Virus record (IMG/VR): IMGVR_UViG_3300037882_003154
Location: 62,001 to 126,000 of that record
Strand: one strand, 5' to 3'
Origin: a virus
DNA length: 64,000 nt
The translations under genes were made by a program, and so were the position numbers. The notes under the pieces are model-generated. The model saw only the letters and a program-made list of their open reading frames with translations. It did no database searches and was not told the origin of the DNA. Shown here in pieces: positions 42,934 to 51,549 of this stretch; the first letter of the stretch is position 1; each line of letters starts with the position of its first letter.

Positions 42934-43584
42934 CTAAGCCAAAGTACGAGCCGGATAATCCTTAAGTGTTGGTATCAATGCCGGTTCTTTGATTACAAAT
43001 TCGCCAGGGACCCCAATGGTCGGTGAAGCAGCATCATCAGGACCCACACCATTCCCAATACCTATGGCATTGGCAGTAAAATAGTTCTTGTTACTATATG
43101 TCAAAACAAGTCTTGAACTGTGTCTACCGGCACTATTTTGTAATGAGAATGTATAAAGATGGCTTGTTCGGATCACAACCACCTTATTAACTCTACGACG
43201 ATTGCCAAAATCAGCAGCACCACTGTTCATAAGTGTATTGGGCAATCCCGCTAGGGTGTCGGACTGTCGTATAATAACATATTTGCCCTTGGTCATAGAG
43301 GCAAAAACGCCGCTATTAAGCACCTTAAATGTTGAAGAACGAGTTGTGGTTACGGTAGCCCCATCGCCAGAAAGTAGATCTGCAATTTGATCCGCAGTCA
43401 TCGGATTGGTAACTTTACTACCATAAAATCCATGAACAGCAAGATTGGTATAACTAACATGTTTTGTAATTGGGCTGTTTGAGGCGATATTGCCAGCAAA
43501 AGCCATAGCCCCACCATTATTACGAAATGCATTTGCTGAGATTACTTTACTAATACCAGTTCTGCTGTTTGAAACAATAGCCAT
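42934..43584 (-). CDS. Probable structural protein
   Basis: 216 aa, Ser/Thr/Gly/Asn-rich with beta-strand character and no charged clusters (ISKVISANAFRNNGGAMAFAGN), typical of virion decoration or tail proteins, but not recognised. Starts with ATG and an AGAGG site; 64 bases upstream are non-coding and contain a GGTGTATTT motif shared with two other gene starts. This may be a strongly expressed late gene. Confidence 0.55.
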   Translation of the reverse strand: MAIVSNSRTGISKVISANAFRNNGGAMAFAGNIASNSPITKHVSYTNLAVHGFYGSKVTNPMTADQIADLLSGDGATVTTTRSSTFKVLNSGVFASMTKGKYVIIRQSDTLAGLPNTLMNSGAADFGNRRRVNKVVVIRTSHLYTFSLQNSAGRHSSRLVLTYSNKNYFTANAIGIGNGVGPDDAASPTIGVPGEFVIKEPALIPTLKDYPARTLA

Positions 43585-43626
43585 ATTGTATACCTCTTTA
43601 CATACTTTTGCGTGATTACTCTATTC

Positions 43627-43644
43627 AATAAATACACCACCGGG
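43627..43644 (-). promoter_or_regulatory. Candidate late-type promoter element upstream of structural gene
   Basis: On the minus strand the sequence reads CCCGGTGGTGTATTTATT, about 43 bases upstream of the ATG at 43584. A near-identical block lies upstream of the plus-strand fibre gene (51488-51505). Shared sequence and position suggest a promoter recognised by one of the phage sigma factors, but there is no experimental support. Confidence 0.3.
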
Positions 43645-43648
43645 GCTT

Positions 43649-44293
43649 TTACAAGATATTTTCTGCTTGTTTAGAGTAGTTGAATCTAGCTCCATAAATA
43701 CCGGCGCTACGTAGCAATGGAAGGTGTCTCTTATTTAAAAGTTGGCTATAACAAATTGTGTTAATGCCTATTTTTTGAACAGCCTCACATGCTATTATAT
43801 TCTCATTTGGGTCATCTGCAAACACACCCGAAGAACTAATGATGGTTGTTATACCGGTCTTTTGCCTAATTAATGAGCAGATGGCAACAAAGTCTTGAAT
43901 GCTGAATAGTTTATAGTCTACAATGAATCTGATCTCTATTTTGTTTGTATGGGCTAGTGTGCTACAGGTATTTAGATCATTAAAAAAATTTTTCTTATCA
44001 TTATTTGTTAGATAAGTGTGGTTTATCACAACATCAACAATATCACAGTTTTGTTTAGTAGACTCTAAAATAGCATGTAATTTTAAAGGAATGCTATCAT
44101 TTCCATATGGATAGTTAATTAGACTACCAAATTTAGTAAGAGTTTCAACTTCTTTTAAATATGGTCGGGCTTTAAAGGCATATCCAACTGGTACACAAAA
44201 AGAATCAAAAGAATGCGATGTGGCTAAGTGTGCAGCCTCAACAATCTCTTTGTAGTTAATGTGGTGTGAAACACAGCAAATTTCTAAAATCAT
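43649..44293 (-). CDS. DeoC-like protein lacking catalytic lysine
   Basis: 214 aa with the TIM-barrel order of deoxyribose-phosphate aldolase: GSLINYPYG (family GFPxG), IVDVVINHTYL (IDMVINxGAL), IRFIVDYKLFSIQDF (KVILETGLL...), and TTIISSSGVF where DeoC has FxKTSTGF. The Schiff-base Lys aligns with Ile152, and the second Lys (VKASGG) is also absent; only the Asp of DxVIN (Asp87) remains. It therefore may bind a nucleotide-sugar-like ligand without aldolase activity, or perform a different reaction. The alignment is by eye. Confidence 0.65.
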   Translation of the reverse strand: MILEICCVSHHINYKEIVEAAHLATSHSFDSFCVPVGYAFKARPYLKEVETLTKFGSLINYPYGNDSIPLKLHAILESTKQNCDIVDVVINHTYLTNNDKKNFFNDLNTCSTLAHTNKIEIRFIVDYKLFSIQDFVAICSLIRQKTGITTIISSSGVFADDPNENIIACEAVQKIGINTICYSQLLNKRHLPLLRSAGIYGARFNYSKQAENIL

Positions 44294-44304
44294 AGTGTAC
44301 CTCT

Positions 44305-44320
44305 AAAAGAAATACACCCC
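44305..44320 (-). promoter_or_regulatory. GGGGTGTATTTCTTTT element upstream of DeoC-like gene
   Basis: Minus-strand GGGGTGTATTT about 25 bases before the ATG at 44293, overlapping the stop of the ClpP-like gene. It matches the central part of the two candidate promoter blocks at 43627 and 51488. An AGAGG ribosome site lies between it and the ATG. Function unproven. Confidence 0.25.
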
Positions 44321-44892
44321 TAGTTGGTGTCTTGTGTTGTGTCAATATGCTTGATATCTTTTTCTAGTCTATAGTCCCAGTAACCATCTACAACACCATA
44401 TTTTATAGCCTCTTTGCTAGTCAACCACCAGCCCTTATTAATTCTGCCCAAAAAGTCTTGTTTTTTCTTGGTTGTATGACATCCACAGGCTTTGCAAACT
44501 AGAGAATTAATTTCATCAGATCTTTTTTCTAGGTGCTCGCTCATTATTTTTACATTGCCAGCACGATCTTCATTAGTGGCATAAGACATCGGATGTACCA
44601 TAATAGTTGAGTTTCTAGTACAATATCTATGACCATGACTGCCCAACACTAATATATCAGCAGCCCCAGAACAAGCCAAAGAATAACAAATGGTATGAAC
44701 GGTTATACCTATGGATTGTAGCCCTAGCATTTCATCTATAATAGCACAAGCGGCATCAAAGCTACCACCATCTGAACATATGTAAATATATATGTCCTCG
44801 ACGCCAATGTCAATAAGCCTACGAATCTTCCTGATTACCTTTAAAGACAATCTGACACTTATATTATGAAATAGATATATGCGTGGATCCAT
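44320..44892 (-). CDS. ClpP-like protease
   Basis: 190 aa. The ClpP core is present: VEDIYIYICSDGGSFDAA (handle region), SLACSGAADILVLGS with Ser75 as nucleophile and STIMVHPMS with His100. The Asp of the triad (in ERDRFLSA of E. coli) aligns with Gly (INKGWWLTSKEA). A CKACGC Cys-rich insertion near residue 133 is unusual. Phage ClpP-like proteins often act as head-maturation proteases. No portal gene is in the window to support that here. Confidence 0.78.
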   Translation of the reverse strand: MDPRIYLFHNISVRLSLKVIRKIRRLIDIGVEDIYIYICSDGGSFDAACAIIDEMLGLQSIGITVHTICYSLACSGAADILVLGSHGHRYCTRNSTIMVHPMSYATNEDRAGNVKIMSEHLEKRSDEINSLVCKACGCHTTKKKQDFLGRINKGWWLTSKEAIKYGVVDGYWDYRLEKDIKHIDTTQDTN

Positions 44893-44911
44893 AGGACCTT
44901 CAAAAACAGAA

Positions 44912-45601
44912 CTAGTCTAGGTAGCTGGTAAGAGATCCCCCTACATTTTGTTGTGATTCTTTTAATACTTCCATATAATGCTGAAATTCTGGTGTGTCTT
45001 CTTCTGATACAACCACCTTTTTTTTACCATTGGGCAATATGTATTCAGCCCAATACTTAGATTTTATGGTTATTGGTTGGTTTTCTGATACAATACTCGA
45101 AGCATAAATCTCTTCTTCGATCTTTGTGCTCTCAAAAAATTTATTAATATCTTCTCGTATCTTTCTGGTTGGGTCAAATGTAGAATCGGGATTTTTGCTA
45201 TCTTCGTCATGGTCTGGTGATGACAGAAATGCTTTGCCAAAACCAATCAGAAATCTATATCTAGTTAATATTCTTAGGATTTCTACACCAGTAAATCTAT
45301 TTAGGGCATTTGTGATATCGGCATTGAGATTAAAATTAGTGTGACCTATCCAAATTTGAAATGACTTGCCTATGTCTGTTTTGGGATTAAATGGAATAGG
45401 CGAGCCATGTGCAACCATCATCTTGGGCTCTACATCTGGGTCTTCTATGTCGTATGATTGATTAATTAATTGTAAGTTACCCTGATTATCTCTGAAAGTA
45501 TCGCCCTCAGATAAAAATGACATCATAGCCTTAAAATCTTTAATGGGAAATACTGATGGGTTTTCCCACTTTTCCCAAATAATTCTGCGTTTTTCTGACA
45601 T
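44912..45601 (-). CDS. Unknown protein
   Basis: 229 aa. Charged, no membrane segment. Motifs such as FQIWIGHTNFNLNADITNALNRFTGVEILRILTRYRFLIGFGKAF could belong to a conserved phage family, but I cannot name it. The ATG lies one base after the ThyX stop region, so it is probably coexpressed. Confidence 0.6.
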   Translation of the reverse strand: MSEKRRIIWEKWENPSVFPIKDFKAMMSFLSEGDTFRDNQGNLQLINQSYDIEDPDVEPKMMVAHGSPIPFNPKTDIGKSFQIWIGHTNFNLNADITNALNRFTGVEILRILTRYRFLIGFGKAFLSSPDHDEDSKNPDSTFDPTRKIREDINKFFESTKIEEEIYASSIVSENQPITIKSKYWAEYILPNGKKKVVVSEEDTPEFQHYMEVLKESQQNVGGSLTSYLD

Positions 45602-46522
45602 TTATTCGCCTTTCTGAGACTCAAAAAATGATGGCTCTTTAGCTGTAGACATATCTAAATCAAATGATTGGGGATCTGGTACAGAAAGCTTATGCCAAAA
45701 CTCGTCAAATTCCCGACTGGACATTCCAATTTCTTGACTAATCTTAACTAGAGATTCATTATTTTTGTTTATGGTTGCATATTGTTCATCTTCTTTATAT
45801 ACTGATATTCTTTGCTGTAACACCCTGTCTAGTCTAGTAAAATTAACAGCCTGAAAACTGTAATCATACCAAGCCTCAAAAGCCAGCGGGCAAACCGCTT
45901 TGACTATGCCAGCCATAGTATTGGCATATTGACGTATCTCATACTGAGCATGGCTATCACATCTGAGCTTTAAATAATGGAATAGATTATGCAAATCTAT
46001 CTTCCAATAGAAGTATGTATATGTATTAAGAGGCAAGTGCATTCTGGCTATTTCACGAGCAACACCACCCTTGATACATTGATTATACAGATTAAAAGCA
46101 AATTCACTATTACCTTCTATTTGTGATTTAATCCAGCCACTTTGTACAATGTCTAATTCGTCATTAGATCTACCCTGTTTATTATTTGTTGACTGAAGAT
46201 TTAGTTTGTAATCTTCGTACATTAACTCTGGTACTTCACTATAACGTGAACTGAACTCGTTTGTTGACGACATTCTGTGCCTGATGTGTTGTCTATGACA
46301 ATGTATCGGCATAGACATATGAAATCTTAGAGTAACCATCTCATATGGAGTGGTATGTTTGTGTCTCATCAAATATCTAAGTAAATTTCTAGTATCGGAC
46401 ACCTTCCTTGTGCCTTTACCATAGCTTACTCTGGCTGATTCTTCTATGGTACTATCATCGCCCATAATTTCTTTTAGGGCTACAAATCCATAATCTAGGA
46501 CAGGAAAATATTTATCTAACAC
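45602..46522 (-). CDS. thyX: Flavin-dependent thymidylate synthase
   Basis: 306 aa from a GTG at 46522 with AAGGA seven bases upstream. The ThyX signature RHRMSSTNEFSSRYS is at residues 81-95, with supporting HxxxxxE and FxxxRCDSHAQYEIR segments. Makes dTMP from dUMP using FAD and methylene-folate, and pairs with dCMP deaminase and dNMP kinase in this window. Somewhat longer than the usual 220-260 aa. Confidence 0.95.
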   Translation of the reverse strand: MLDKYFPVLDYGFVALKEIMGDDSTIEESARVSYGKGTRKVSDTRNLLRYLMRHKHTTPYEMVTLRFHMSMPIHCHRQHIRHRMSSTNEFSSRYSEVPELMYEDYKLNLQSTNNKQGRSNDELDIVQSGWIKSQIEGNSEFAFNLYNQCIKGGVAREIARMHLPLNTYTYFYWKIDLHNLFHYLKLRCDSHAQYEIRQYANTMAGIVKAVCPLAFEAWYDYSFQAVNFTRLDRVLQQRISVYKEDEQYATINKNNESLVKISQEIGMSSREFDEFWHKLSVPDPQSFDLDMSTAKEPSFFESQKGE

Positions 46523-46536
46523 GAAGCGAATCCTTA

Positions 46537-46902
46537 TTAATGATTTTCAAAATCAAAAGATAGTGGTGTAATTACAGGGCTTTCGTCTTCTGGTTCATCT
46601 AAAGACTGCCATATAGTCATAGCATGTTCTAAAAACTCTGATAGTTCTGGTTTTTCTTTTGTGGTTTGTTGTATTATTTCTTTGGTAACTTGTGTCAGAT
46701 CGCCCGAATGTATACCAGACAAAAGAGACCCCAACTGGTTAGAATACTTTATAAAATCAGCATCATTTTTGATAGCCGGTATATTTATGTATACTTCTAG
46801 TCCTTCCTCTTCATCGAACCCATATTGAATTGATATATTTTTTGGAACAAATTTTTTGGGGGCTCTAGTGATCGCCCTCTTCCTATTTGTTTTTTTTATC
46901 AT
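46537..46902 (-). CDS. Unknown protein
   Basis: 121 aa from the ATG at 46902; the longer frame to 46947 is mostly inside the sigma-factor gene. N-terminus is basic (MIKKTNRKRAITRAPKKF), the body is helical and acidic at the end. Unrecognised. Overlaps the sigma-like gene by about 20 bp. Confidence 0.6.
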   Translation of the reverse strand: MIKKTNRKRAITRAPKKFVPKNISIQYGFDEEEGLEVYINIPAIKNDADFIKYSNQLGSLLSGIHSGDLTQVTKEIIQQTTKEKPELSEFLEHAMTIWQSLDEPEDESPVITPLSFDFENH

Positions 46903-47485
46903 ATTTTTGCATTTTCTTAAGAGCCCTATTGATTGTAATACGAACACCCTCCCTAGACATTTTAGTATGGGACCTGGATATTTCTAGTCTATTCTTGCCC
47001 ATTAAATAGAAGAGCTCAATGAATGACCTTTCATTTTCGGTCAGCCCAGAGTTATCCATCAGGTGTTTAATGTGCTCTGCATCATTAATATTTTTCCGCT
47101 CATCATCAACCCAACTATTATCTTCTGACACTTGTAACTTTGGGCAATTTTGCTTACGTTTAGCAATTCGGTACATATCTAAGATTGCATAGTATGCATA
47201 CAAGGATCGTTGGGTTGATAGAGAATTTTCCTTGCTTGGATCCCAAGACATATCAGCCAACATAATATAGTGTGCAACATGAGATATAGCATCTTCGTTA
47301 TACAGCATATTTATGCACGCCGTTCTCCTTTTAATCTTATCAACCTTAGAAAAATAAGATATAAATTTTTTGGCTTGTGTTAAATATTCAGGCAATGATT
47401 GCAGATTAACATTATTATTATTTATAATCTTGTTTCTTTTGATATCTTTGATACAAAAAAAATTATTCTTAGTCGTCTTTCTCAT
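46883..47485 (-). CDS. Second sigma-like factor
   Basis: 200 aa. A region-2-like helix set (YNEDAISHVAHYIMLADMSWDP...YAYYAILDMYRIAKRK) and a region-4 helix-turn-helix (LTENERSFIELFYLMGKNRLEISRSHTKMSREGVRITINRALKKM) place it in the sigma-70 family as a divergent member. The N-terminal 50 residues are basic. Different in sequence from the sigma at 10870-11349. Likely redirects host RNA polymerase for a class of phage promoters. Confidence 0.7.
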   Translation of the reverse strand: MRKTTKNNFFCIKDIKRNKIINNNNVNLQSLPEYLTQAKKFISYFSKVDKIKRRTACINMLYNEDAISHVAHYIMLADMSWDPSKENSLSTQRSLYAYYAILDMYRIAKRKQNCPKLQVSEDNSWVDDERKNINDAEHIKHLMDNSGLTENERSFIELFYLMGKNRLEISRSHTKMSREGVRITINRALKKMQKYDKKNK

Positions 47486-47708
47486 CTATTTCTACCCAAG
47501 GAATTTTTAGTTCTGTTCTAGATTGTATATACTTGATGACCACTAAAGCATTAGCAATAGCGGTACCAAGTCCGGTAACTATCTTTGTCACACTGTCTAC
47601 GACCACCCCCTGGTCCTGTGCTGTGATTATGCCAAGCAATACTAAAAAACCAATTAGCTGTGTAAGTAAAACGGTCCAAAATTCGGTAGTTCTAATTCCT
47701 GGTTTCAT
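47469..47708 (-). CDS. Holin-like two-segment membrane protein
   Basis: 79 aa. Two hydrophobic segments: FWTVLLTQLIGFLVLLGII (residues 10-28) and VTKIVTGLGTAIANALVVIKY (residues 40-60). A short charged C-terminus follows (EIDEKDD). This resembles small phage holins or membrane accessory proteins often found near lysis or tail genes. I cannot decide between these. Confidence 0.55.
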   Translation of the reverse strand: MKPGIRTTEFWTVLLTQLIGFLVLLGIITAQDQGVVVDSVTKIVTGLGTAIANALVVIKYIQSRTELKIPWVEIDEKDD

Positions 47709-47720
47709 AAATGATCCTTT

Positions 47721-48887
47721 TTAAAAGAGTGAAGAAATAAGTTGGTCGGCTGTGTTTTCCCAAGAAAACCTTTTAGATGTTTCAAGGGCTCTTTGAGAGA
47801 TTGTTTGATTGACTGACTTGCTGATGTCTGAATGAATGTGTTTCATACAGGTGATAATATCATTTTTTTGTTTTGGACCGATATGAGCCCAATTGCCCTG
47901 ATTAAAGAAAAACTTTCCATCATAGGCTGGTTCAACCTCATCTATATCAATAAGATAGCAGTTTTCTTCTGTACAAAATTCTGTGTGACCACTATAATTA
48001 GTAGCTATTACTAATTTGCCCATAGCCATAGCTTCCAAACATGGTAAATCCCATCCCTCAGCCTTACTAATAGATAATACACAATCTACCTGTGACATTA
48101 CCTGGGCTATTTCTACTTGGGTTTGGAATCTAGGTAATATTTTGATTTTTGAGCCCAGTTCAGAATTTTTGTAAAGTGATAACCACTCTTGCATTTCTTC
48201 TTGTGTTACGAAAAAAGAGTGTGGTGTAAGCCAGAGTTCAACGGAATCATTCTCGTTAAACGCATCTGCGAATATCTCATGTATTATATCGTGAGACTTG
48301 CGAATTTCGAGCTTGCCCGGCAAATAAAATACTGTTTTTACATTTGGGTCTCTAAAATTTGTGCTAGGCTCTGGTCGAATATTTTCATTGAAGATATCAC
48401 GATCAACACCAAGTGGTATTATGTGATAGTTATTTACATCAATTTCTTTACAGTTGTTCAATACATCGGCAGCCCACCGACTACAAACAAATATTTGGTG
48501 GAGCCCATTTAAACTGTTAATTTCATGTGGTGCAAACTTATCTAGTTCAAATATAGGAAACCCCACTCTCCTACCATACCCTACAGATTCATGTAGTAAG
48601 TGCTGATGAAATATTCTTAGTGTTGGAGCCCTACGATCATAGTTACATTTGTTCTGTATGGTTGGTACTAGATATTGTTCAACCAATTGATTTATATAGT
48701 TGGGATCTTTGGATATATGTGACATATGCCATTCTATTGTCCTTTGTTTATCGTTGATGTTTGGTATATCTATTGGAAATAGTGACACATTAACACCATT
48801 ATCTACTAATGCCCTAAGAATATTCCATCCGACAAGCCCATAGGACAATGGGTTTATTGGAGCCATTAAATTTAGATTCAGGTTCAT
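47721..48887 (-). CDS. GT4-family (GT-B) glycosyltransferase
   Basis: 388 aa. N-terminal glycine loop LMAPINPLSYGLVGWNILRAL and C-terminal SISKAEGWDLPCLEAMAMGKLVIATNYSGHTEF, the retaining GT-B signature. It is separated from the main glycan cluster by 37 kb but has the same architecture. Possibly glycosylates virion proteins, since it lies near a possible holin and the fibre gene. Confidence 0.9.
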   Translation of the reverse strand: MNLNLNLMAPINPLSYGLVGWNILRALVDNGVNVSLFPIDIPNINDKQRTIEWHMSHISKDPNYINQLVEQYLVPTIQNKCNYDRRAPTLRIFHQHLLHESVGYGRRVGFPIFELDKFAPHEINSLNGLHQIFVCSRWAADVLNNCKEIDVNNYHIIPLGVDRDIFNENIRPEPSTNFRDPNVKTVFYLPGKLEIRKSHDIIHEIFADAFNENDSVELWLTPHSFFVTQEEMQEWLSLYKNSELGSKIKILPRFQTQVEIAQVMSQVDCVLSISKAEGWDLPCLEAMAMGKLVIATNYSGHTEFCTEENCYLIDIDEVEPAYDGKFFFNQGNWAHIGPKQKNDIITCMKHIHSDISKSVNQTISQRALETSKRFSWENTADQLISSLF

Positions 48888-48900
48888 TGTTGAAGCAATC

Positions 48901-49140
48901 TTATTTATTTTCCAAACGTATTCTGAATAGATTGACTTGTGATTCTAGTATACCGATCTGGTCTTGTAGATCGAGTATTGTTTTTGCCGCCTCTAACAAG
49001 GCTTGCTTTTTTATCATATTGGCTGTGATAACTGTTGAAGACTGACCACAAGGACCATCATATTCTTTTGCATGAGCCCTAAGCTGCAATATAATGTCTC
49101 CACCAGCCCTCAACTTATCTAAATATTTTTCACTACTCAT
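48901..49140 (-). CDS. Unknown small coiled-coil protein
   Basis: 79 aa, with a C-terminal helix of leucine/valine heptads (AAKTILDLQDQIGILESQVNLFRIRLE). No membrane segment or known motif. Confidence 0.6.
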   Translation of the reverse strand: MSSEKYLDKLRAGGDIILQLRAHAKEYDGPCGQSSTVITANMIKKQALLEAAKTILDLQDQIGILESQVNLFRIRLENK

Positions 49141-49147
49141 TCTGGCA

Positions 49148-49450
49148 CTAAAGTGTTACTATCTCATTGTGGAATGTTTCTTGAACATTCTGTTCAATAA
49201 CAAAGTGGGCTATTCTAATCAAAACCTCTATTGGCACCCCATTTATTTGCTTGGGGACTCCCCTAAGTTGGTGGACAAACTGGTTGGGAAATTTAATCGT
49301 ACAGGGCTTTAGTTCATCAGTTGTAATAATTGGCTGATATTTTACTGTAATATCACCAACAAACTGTCTTTGGTTGTCAACATCCCACTGTATTTGGGCT
49401 ACTTCTCTAATACTAGCAAACCTGGCTTGTCTTTTACTAGGTTCTGACAT
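49148..49450 (-). CDS. Unknown protein
   Basis: 100 aa, with regular strands and an amphipathic C-terminal helix (VPIEVLIRIAHFVIEQNVQETF). Not recognised. Overlaps the protease gene by 14 bp. Confidence 0.6.
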   Translation of the reverse strand: MSEPSKRQARFASIREVAQIQWDVDNQRQFVGDITVKYQPIITTDELKPCTIKFPNQFVHQLRGVPKQINGVPIEVLIRIAHFVIEQNVQETFHNEIVTL

Positions 49451-50333
49451 TCAGTATTTCTGCAAGCTTTTTCTTATTATAATTGAACAGAAAAGGAAAT
49501 TCCTTGGTTGCACTCTCATCTGGTAGATAATTAGCCCCAGTATCATCTACGACCATTTTAGCACGCTTGTTTTTGTCTGGAACACCAACAGATGGGTCTA
49601 TGAGCCATTCCACATCATGTTTCTTACACCACTTCTTAATCCTGGTCATCGGTACGGTTAAATTAAACATTTCACCAGCACCACGAACCAACATACCAGT
49701 ATATTTGCCGTCTGTGGTAAAAACACCACCACCCGACGATCCTGGGAAAGCCCCAACAGCCACCTGACAATATGGCTTATTATCAATGAGTCTACCATTT
49801 TGGCTAACAATACCCTTGGTCAATGAATTGTGACCATCGAGCCCCAAGAAAGACCCTACGTGGTATAGGTCCGTACCAATAACCGGGTCCGAATCTGATA
49901 GATTAAACTCTACTGTTCCTTGTATTAAATTGCTCTTATATACCTCTAGTATGGCAATATCATCGCCAGTTAAATGATCACTAAATTTAATGATCTTGGC
50001 ATCAAAGAACATCTGACCAACCCTACGTCCATCTTCTTGTATTTCCTTGACTATTTTTGCATCATTAAACTCTACACGATCAACAACAATGCCGGTGGTC
50101 GAATCTACACCCTTATTGGTATATCTAAGGCTTCTGACAACATGTCCTGCGGTTAGAATAAATTGTCGATTAGTCCCATCTACATTACGGGTTACAACAA
50201 CCCCGGAGCCAGAACCAGCACTAGTTACCACCGTCACACTAACATTCTGTAGACCACTAATTACAGTGTCTTGGGCTATTGCTGTTGATACGAATAGCAT
50301 AAGTGAAAACATGATGCTTACAATACTTTTCAT
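49437..50333 (-). CDS. Secreted trypsin-like serine protease
   Basis: 298 aa from the ATG at 50333, which has AAAGGA eight bases upstream; a longer frame to 50360 is less likely. Signal peptide MKSIVSIMFSLMLFVSTAIAQ. The S1 triad is visible: His in ILTAGHVV, Asp in TGDDIAILEV and Ser in GAFPGSSGGGVF. No PDZ domain follows. It should be exported to the host periplasm or surface, an uncommon feature for a phage protein outside lysis. Substrate unknown. Confidence 0.88.
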   Translation of the reverse strand: MKSIVSIMFSLMLFVSTAIAQDTVISGLQNVSVTVVTSAGSGSGVVVTRNVDGTNRQFILTAGHVVRSLRYTNKGVDSTTGIVVDRVEFNDAKIVKEIQEDGRRVGQMFFDAKIIKFSDHLTGDDIAILEVYKSNLIQGTVEFNLSDSDPVIGTDLYHVGSFLGLDGHNSLTKGIVSQNGRLIDNKPYCQVAVGAFPGSSGGGVFTTDGKYTGMLVRGAGEMFNLTVPMTRIKKWCKKHDVEWLIDPSVGVPDKNKRAKMVVDDTGANYLPDESATKEFPFLFNYNKKKLAEILNVRT

Positions 50334-50346
50334 TTTAAATCCTTTC

Positions 50347-51186
50347 TTAGAGAAATACATTAACCAAATTACAATAAAATTGCTCTGGGTCTATACACTG
50401 TAGACCTGACATTTGACCATCATTAACTTCTACTAGAATCCAATCATCTGAATCTTCTTTTTGGGCTATATCCAAAACAAAAAATGGCACATGCTCACTA
50501 ATTATATTCGCTATTTTATTGACAAAATCAAGACCCGCTGCGGTCATCTGAGCCCTATTTATTGTATCCTCTTCGGCGATTTCCCAATAGTATCCATAGT
50601 CTATAATTTTATTTTTATAAAAGAAAAATCGCCATTCATTAGAAAATCTCATGCCACCCACACCAACTTCTAGTGTTTTCAGTGGTACAAACTCTCTAAA
50701 TATGACACCCTGTTGGGCTATATTGTCATCAGACATTAACTCCGAGGCAATTAAAAGGGCTTCTTTTCTATCACGGGCAAACATCTTTGTAGCCCATTGG
50801 TTCTTTTTGGAGTTTGTCTTGCCTTTAACAACAAATGGACCATCGTGGTCACATTGGCTCAGGTCATGGAACCAAGTTTGTGGTGTGTGCTCTATAACAT
50901 CATTGTACCATAAAAAGTCTGCTATATATTTGTGTTGTTTTGGGCTGTTTATTAACTCGTGTCTGAAAAACCCCAGATCATAATTCACTTCCTGGTAATA
51001 TGGAAGCACAGAATATCTGCCTAAAACACCTTGATATCTGGTGGTAGTGATCGCAATATTTAACTTAGGAAAATCTAGCTGGCAGCGAGAGGTTATACAA
51101 TCAAAATATTTGCTGGCAATGTTAAATTCTTCCTCATTCCATTTATTTTTACGAAAAAGAATTTTTGGGAAGATATGATTTAACAT
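50347..51186 (-). CDS. ATP-grasp-fold protein (DUF4343-like)
   Basis: 279 aa. Ligand-binding segments FVVKGKTNSKKNQWATKMFA, VIFREFVPLKTLEVG, NEWRFFFYKNKIIDYGYYW and WILVEVNDGQMSGL follow the ATP-grasp order (Lys, Glu-type loop, metal-binding Glu/Asn near the C-terminus). The family joins carboxylates to amines using ATP. A peptide or amino-acid ligation role is possible. It sits directly upstream of the secreted protease. Confidence 0.7.
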   Translation of the reverse strand: MLNHIFPKILFRKNKWNEEEFNIASKYFDCITSRCQLDFPKLNIAITTTRYQGVLGRYSVLPYYQEVNYDLGFFRHELINSPKQHKYIADFLWYNDVIEHTPQTWFHDLSQCDHDGPFVVKGKTNSKKNQWATKMFARDRKEALLIASELMSDDNIAQQGVIFREFVPLKTLEVGVGGMRFSNEWRFFFYKNKIIDYGYYWEIAEEDTINRAQMTAAGLDFVNKIANIISEHVPFFVLDIAQKEDSDDWILVEVNDGQMSGLQCIDPEQFYCNLVNVFL

Positions 51187-51260
51187 TTTATGATCTCTGC
51201 GGTCATATTATATTCTATTTCCTAGGACCATTAATGTCAACCCCCAAATTTCTGGATTTT

Positions 51261-51473
51261 TTAATTAGACAAAAGATTTTCGGATATAATATCGTTTTTA
51301 GATATCCAAACATCCATATTAAAGGGTGGGTCCTTATAATAAGGTGTGAAATCTACTAAATAGTGTTTTTCTGTCATTTCTTTGACATACCCATACCATG
51401 TGCCAAGGAAATATAGATTACATAAAACCTTGATGTTCTTGGGCTTATCGAAAATTTGCTGTTTATTCGGCAT
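51261..51473 (-). CDS. Unknown small protein
   Basis: 70 aa. First minus-strand gene after the divergent fibre promoter region. Contains CNLYFLGTWYGYVKEM and DVWISKNDI; unrecognised. Confidence 0.55.
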   Translation of the reverse strand: MPNKQQIFDKPKNIKVLCNLYFLGTWYGYVKEMTEKHYLVDFTPYYKDPPFNMDVWISKNDIISENLLSN

Positions 51474-51483
51474 TTTTGATGTC

Positions 51484-51498
51484 TACACCGGGGGTGTA
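51484..51498. promoter_or_regulatory. Palindrome in the divergent intergenic region
   Basis: TACACC-GGG-GGTGTA is an exact 6-bp inverted repeat with a 3-base loop, followed on the plus strand by TTTTATT. It lies between the only plus-strand gene and its divergent neighbour and is embedded in the candidate promoter block. It could be an operator or hairpin. A terminator is less likely, as no plus-strand gene ends here. Confidence 0.35.
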
Positions 51499-51505
51499 TT
51501 TTATT
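51488..51505 (+). promoter_or_regulatory. Candidate promoter element upstream of the fibre gene
   Basis: CCGGGGGTGTATTTTATT on the plus strand, about 45 bases before the ATG at 51550. It matches the minus-strand block upstream of the structural gene at 43584 (CCCGGTGGTGTATTTATT) in 15 of 18 positions if one gap is allowed. No Shine-Dalgarno sequence is visible before the ATG, only TTTATTAAAA. Confidence 0.3.
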
Positions 51506-51549
51506 ATATGTAACTACTTCTTAGTTAATTATATATTGGTTTATTAAAA

